Positions 60,935 through 64,000 of a stretch of 64,000 nucleotides of DNA are shown in pieces (position 1 is the stretch's first letter; every line of letters begins with the position of its first letter). The position numbers and the translations under genes were made by a program. The stretch lies in the NCBI RefSeq assembly GCF_900129215.1, contig NZ_FQUQ01000003.1, positions 328,101 through 392,100 of the forward strand, given 5' to 3'. The DNA is from Pedobacter caeni (GTDB taxonomy: Bacteria; Bacteroidota; Bacteroidia; Sphingobacteriales; Sphingobacteriaceae). The notes below the pieces were generated by a model. The model had not been told where the DNA came from. It saw only the letters and a list, made by a program, of their open reading frames with translations, and made no database searches.

Positions 60935-61073
60935 TTTTGTGTGTAAGTTGTTGTTGAGTAGCTGGTTGCAAAGTTGTGGTTATTCTACCCTACCGATAGG
61001 TATGGCAACAGGAAAAAGCAGTAAATAGATTGGATGTTTGCTTTTTAACCAGGTTTGTGTCTTATCTTGCAGC

Positions 61074-61922
61074 ATGGAAATTAACCACGAAAACTTCTCT
61101 GTGAGTATTGTATCGCACGATAGCTGGGAAAAGCGGAACAGGGTAAGCAATTTCTTTGAACTGGTGTATATATTGGATGGAGAAGGAGAGCAGTATGTAA
61201 ATCGGAGTGTTCATCCCTATACTACCGGAGAAATTTTCTTGTTGCCTTCTGCCAGCTGCAATGGTTACCGGATCACAAAGAAAACACGTTTTCTTTTCGT
61301 TCGTTTTACGAGTACTTATTTTTCTACCTATCATCAATCCAGTTCTGTGAATTATAGTGATTGGTTTAACCGGCTTAATTTTATTATTGGGAATTATGAC
61401 CAGGGAGAGGCTGGCCTGATTGGCAATCCTACGGATAAAGAACATGTGAAATCTTTATTGAATCTCATTGTCTCAGAACATTATAGTGACAACAGTTGTT
61501 CCGTATTTCTCGTGCAAAACCTGTTGGTTTCTATTTTGGTGATCATTTCCAGAAATATTGAGAAACAATTGCTTGATGGACAATCCTTTTCCGATAAACG
61601 GTTTGTAAACATGCTCCACTTTATACATTTTAATCTGCTGGATCAGGAAAAGGTGAGCGTAGAAGGAATTTCTTCCCGCTTTCATATCTCTGAAACCTAT
61701 TTCAGTGAGTATTTTAAAAGAAATGCCAATGAAAGTTTTCGGGATTATATCCTCAGGTCGAAGCTGAAAATCGCAGAAGCCAGGGCGTCACTGACCTCTA
61801 ATTCCTTCAAAGAAATCGCAAATGAACTGGGATTTACAGACAGCAGTCATTTGAATAAGATGATGAAAAAGTATTACCACCGCGGAATGCGTGAAATCAG
61901 AAATAAAGTAACCGCAGCTTAA
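61074..61922 (+). CDS. AraC-family transcriptional regulator
   Basis: This 282-residue protein starts at ATG 61074 (MEINHENFS), preferred to TTG 61038. The N-terminal cupin-like sensor includes FELVYILDGEGEQYVNR and PYTTGEIFLLPS. The C-terminal AraC domain shows SVEGISSRFHISETYFSEYFKRNANESF and FKEIANELGFTDSSHLNKMMKKY (each in parts). Divergent from the MDR oxidoreductase and 18 bp before the AlkC-like gene, it could regulate either one. Confidence 0.93.
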   Translation: MEINHENFSVSIVSHDSWEKRNRVSNFFELVYILDGEGEQYVNRSVHPYTTGEIFLLPSASCNGYRITKKTRFLFVRFTSTYFSTYHQSSSVNYSDWFNRLNFIIGNYDQGEAGLIGNPTDKEHVKSLLNLIVSEHYSDNSCSVFLVQNLLVSILVIISRNIEKQLLDGQSFSDKRFVNMLHFIHFNLLDQEKVSVEGISSRFHISETYFSEYFKRNANESFRDYILRSKLKIAEARASLTSNSFKEIANELGFTDSSHLNKMMKKYYHRGMREIRNKVTAA

Positions 61923-61940
61923 CCCCCTTAAAGACCAATT

Positions 61941-63044
61941 ATGAGTAGCCTGCTTAAAGATATATATTCGCCAGCCTTTTACGACAGGCTGTCTGATACC
62001 CTCCTTCAAACCCTTCCTTCTTTTGATAAAAAGAAATTTATCGCGCAGATCTTCGATCATGATTTTGAGCATAAAGAACTAAAAGCAAGAATGAAACATA
62101 CTGCACAGGTATTGCATCCATTTCTTCCTGAGGACTACGGCAAGACAGTAGACCTGTTGTTTGAAATCATTACCGGGCTCCGGAAAAATAAAACCGGAGA
62201 AGACGGACTGGCATTTATGTTTCTGCCGGATTACATAGAAACTTATGGAATGGAGGATTATGAAAACTCTGTGAGGGCAATTGAGTTCGTTACCCAGTTT
62301 GTGAGTTGTGAATTTTCAGTAAGGCCTTTTATCCTTAAATATGGAGATCGGATGCTGGAACAGATGACTGCATGGTCCCTTCATGACAATTACAAAGTGA
62401 GGCGCTTATCGAGCGAAGGAACAAGGCCAAGATTGCCCTGGGCCATGGCGTTGCCTGAGCTTAAAAAAAATCCTGCCCCGGTTTTACCACTTTTGGAAAA
62501 TCTTAAAAATGATCCTTCCGAATGGGTGAGAAGGAGTGTGGCCAACCACATCAATGACATTGCCAAGGACAACCCTGAGGTGGTTATTGACCTTGCTAAA
62601 CGCTGGAAAGGCATACATAAAGAAACTGACGCCATCATCAAACATGGTTGCAGAACCTTGCTGAAACAGGGGCATCCTGAGATCTTAAAACATTATGGTC
62701 TGGAAAGTAAGGACATTCACATCAGCGGATTTGAGATTTCAACCCCCGTAACTCCGATTGGCGGGGAACTACATTTTTCTTATTACCTCCATAATCAGGA
62801 GCAAAAAGAGCAAACCATCAGGTTGGAGTATGGGTTGTATTACAGGAGACAAAATGGAACTTTATCTAAAAAGGTATTTAAGATCAGTGAGAAAATCTAT
62901 CAGGCAAATGAGAAGGTAAAGGTTTCACGTAAGCAAAGTTTTAAGCTCATTACCACCAGAAAATTTTATCCGGGAATACAACAATTATCGGTGATTGTGA
63001 ACGGAGAAGAAAAGGAGGTTCTGGACTTTGAGCTGAGTGTATAA
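61941..63044 (+). CDS. AlkC-like DNA alkylation repair protein
   Basis: This 367-residue protein has an N-terminal HEAT-like helical domain (ALK) and a C-terminal beta-rich domain that would fit the Ig-like domain of AlkC. The helical part includes HPFLPEDYGKTVDLL, the SSEGTRPRLPWAMAL loop and NDPSEWVRRSVANHINDIAKDNPEVV (in parts). The C-terminal part includes GGELHFSYYLHNQEQKEQTI. AlkC excises 3-methyladenine and 3-methylcytosine from DNA. It lies 18 bp after the AraC gene, so the two may be an operon. Confidence 0.85.
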   Translation: MSSLLKDIYSPAFYDRLSDTLLQTLPSFDKKKFIAQIFDHDFEHKELKARMKHTAQVLHPFLPEDYGKTVDLLFEIITGLRKNKTGEDGLAFMFLPDYIETYGMEDYENSVRAIEFVTQFVSCEFSVRPFILKYGDRMLEQMTAWSLHDNYKVRRLSSEGTRPRLPWAMALPELKKNPAPVLPLLENLKNDPSEWVRRSVANHINDIAKDNPEVVIDLAKRWKGIHKETDAIIKHGCRTLLKQGHPEILKHYGLESKDIHISGFEISTPVTPIGGELHFSYYLHNQEQKEQTIRLEYGLYYRRQNGTLSKKVFKISEKIYQANEKVKVSRKQSFKLITTRKFYPGIQQLSVIVNGEEKEVLDFELSV

Positions 63045-63110
63045 GCCGGTATAAAGTGTAAAAACGACCTATAAAAACGTTGACTAAGCTATTGGGGTCA
63101 GGATAGATAT

Positions 63111-63153
63111 ATCACCCGGTGATTGCCTGAATTTCAGACCATCACCGGGTGAT
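63111..63153. repeat. Two copies of the palindrome ATCACC-N-GGTGAT
   Basis: ATCACCCGGTGAT (63111-63123) and ATCACCGGGTGAT (63141-63153) are each palindromic around one base, and the two together also form a perfect 13-bp inverted repeat with a 17-bp loop. It begins 3 bp beyond the alpha-2-macroglobulin stop. It may act as a terminator stem without a T-tract, or as a tandem operator. Confidence 0.8.
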
Positions 63154-63156
63154 TGT

Positions 63157-64000
63157 TTATTGAGGCTTCACGGTAACCCGTACCCCTGCAGAATGGGTAC
63201 TGAATTCCGGGGCATACATGGATTGTAAAGTGGTAATCCCATTGGAGAAGTTCCCCGCATGACTCACCCTTAAAGCATATTCAAATACGTACACCCCTTT
63301 TCTAAGGTAACTGATAAAGAAATTGGTGGAAGCATCTTTGGTGCTTTCATAATACCCTAATCCATCCTGGTATTTATATGTGGAAATGACATTTACCGGC
63401 TCAAAACCTGAGGAGCGCATGTCCTTTAAATGAACATATTCCATATCTCTGTCTGCACGGATTTCTATCCTCACCTTTAGCAGGTCGCCCGGAGTCAGTA
63501 CATTAGATGGGCTAAGTTGGGTGAGTACTTCTCCCTTGGCAGAAGACTTTTGCAAAAACAGGTCTTTTTTAATTTTAATTCCTGTTTCTGCAGGAGTAAT
63601 CTTATCCAGCTGTTCAAAATATTGCCAGTACACCCCACCCCAGGCAATGGTTTTGTTGTTATTTTTAACTTCAATTTTCCCCATTTCCGGTTTAACATCA
63701 GCTCCTGAAATGCTCATTTTCTGATAACCTGTTCCTGATTCTTTCTCTGTTTCTGCTAATCCCAGCTGAGCTGGTGTCTGACCTCCTATAGAGAGTTCAG
63801 GTGCTGCAGCCTCTTCCAATATACTCGTTCCACGAAGGAGTAAGGCATAGCAGGCTGCTGCGGTCGCTTTTGTCGTCTTCCAGTCGTTGGTCTGTTTGTT
63901 TTTCAGCAACCATACTTTCATTTCTTCAACAGATCTGACATCATTGGCTACTTCATCAAAAACCTCGATCAGTAAGGCTTGCGTTTCAATCGGACTTTGG
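63157..64000 (-). CDS. Alpha-2-macroglobulin family protein, 3' part only
   Basis: Only the last 280 or so codons lie in the window; the gene continues beyond 64000. The frame is open to the edge (reading QSPIETQALLIEVFDEV..), upstream of the Met at 63921. The visible part covers the end of the terpenoid-cyclase-like domain (MKVWLLKNKQTNDWKTTKAT) and the receptor-like C-terminal domain (LLKVRIEIRADRDMEYVHLKD, FFISYLRKGVYVFEYALRVSHAG). Bacterial alpha-2-macroglobulins trap proteases in the periplasm. The thioester site and N-terminus are not in the window, so type cannot be judged. Confidence 0.9.
   Translation of the reverse strand, partial: QSPIETQALLIEVFDEVANDVRSVEEMKVWLLKNKQTNDWKTTKATAAACYALLLRGTSILEEAAAPELSIGGQTPAQLGLAETEKESGTGYQKMSISGADVKPEMGKIEVKNNNKTIAWGGVYWQYFEQLDKITPAETGIKIKKDLFLQKSSAKGEVLTQLSPSNVLTPGDLLKVRIEIRADRDMEYVHLKDMRSSGFEPVNVISTYKYQDGLGYYESTKDASTNFFISYLRKGVYVFEYALRVSHAGNFSNGITTLQSMYAPEFSTHSAGVRVTVKPQ

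Noticed and set aside
1..64000. tRNA, rRNA or mobile element
   Set aside because: I looked for tRNA T-loop sequences, rRNA stretches, transposase motifs and target-site duplications and saw none that hold up.

Overview
The window comes from a chromosome of a member of the Bacteroidota, most likely Sphingobacteriaceae and Pedobacter-like. The evidence is the gldKLMN type IX secretion cluster, an SprE/PorW-like TPR lipoprotein, GldB, an F1Fo ATP synthase operon without the beta and epsilon genes, Bacteroidota-only families (DUF4271, MuiA, DksA-like protein without zinc cysteines), and repeated matches to the Bacteroidota -7 promoter element TAnnTTTG just upstream of genes. Most of the window is core chromosome. 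I see no insertion sequence, prophage, integrase, CRISPR array, tRNA or rRNA gene.

Layout. 1-2059: DUF4271 membrane protein and uroporphyrinogen-III synthase, preceded by a short 11-bp-period repeat. 2280-6958: gldK-gldL-gldM-gldN, the T9SS motor and ring. 7022-13854 (minus): uvrC, a class A penicillin-binding protein and the SprE/PorW-like lipoprotein, tightly packed. 13966-19718: AtpZ/I-like protein, a small unknown membrane protein, then atpB, E, F, H, A, G, with a hairpin between atpE and atpF and a strong terminator after atpG. 19898-24575: GT90 glycosyltransferase, MuiA-family protein, a small membrane protein, a DUF4349 lipoprotein and ruvC. 24619-29655: an envelope-flavoured run of flippase-like protein, GT2, an orphan DppC-like permease, rnhB and GT4. 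29779-35913: gcvT, comB, patatin, gldB, an outer-membrane beta-barrel and nadE. 35910-40254 (minus): VOC protein, AraC regulator, lnt, PH/SHOCT protein, rsmI. 40335-47539: serS, small envelope proteins and the ileS-dksA-like-lspA operon.

47778-64000 is more accessory: a Tat-exported phospholipase C, a cytochrome c-sugar dehydrogenase fusion, an orphan EboC-like prenyltransferase, a second 11-bp-period repeat array, a mini-thioredoxin, YggS, a class I glutamine amidotransferase, a GH105-dehydrogenase-cytochrome c operon, an SMP-30-like propeller, a cupin, an MDR oxidoreductase divergent from an AraC regulator, an AlkC-like DNA repair protein, and the 3' end of an alpha-2-macroglobulin gene cut by the window edge.

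How they fit together. Protein export and the envelope dominate: T9SS core (gldKLMN, sprE-like, gldB), lipoprotein maturation (lspA, lnt), peptidoglycan synthesis (PBP1A), and surface glycans (GT90, GT2, GT4). The 50-58 kb region points to periplasmic sugar oxidation feeding electrons to c-type cytochromes. The points most worth a second look are the two 11-bp-period arrays, the IleRS with a GxHH active-site signature in place of HxGH, promoters placed so close to start codons that the mRNAs should be leaderless, the atpE-atpF hairpin, the orphan DppC permease translationally coupled to a glycosyltransferase, and the palindromes near the GH105 and alpha-2-macroglobulin genes. I did not find one clearly undescribed multi-gene system.
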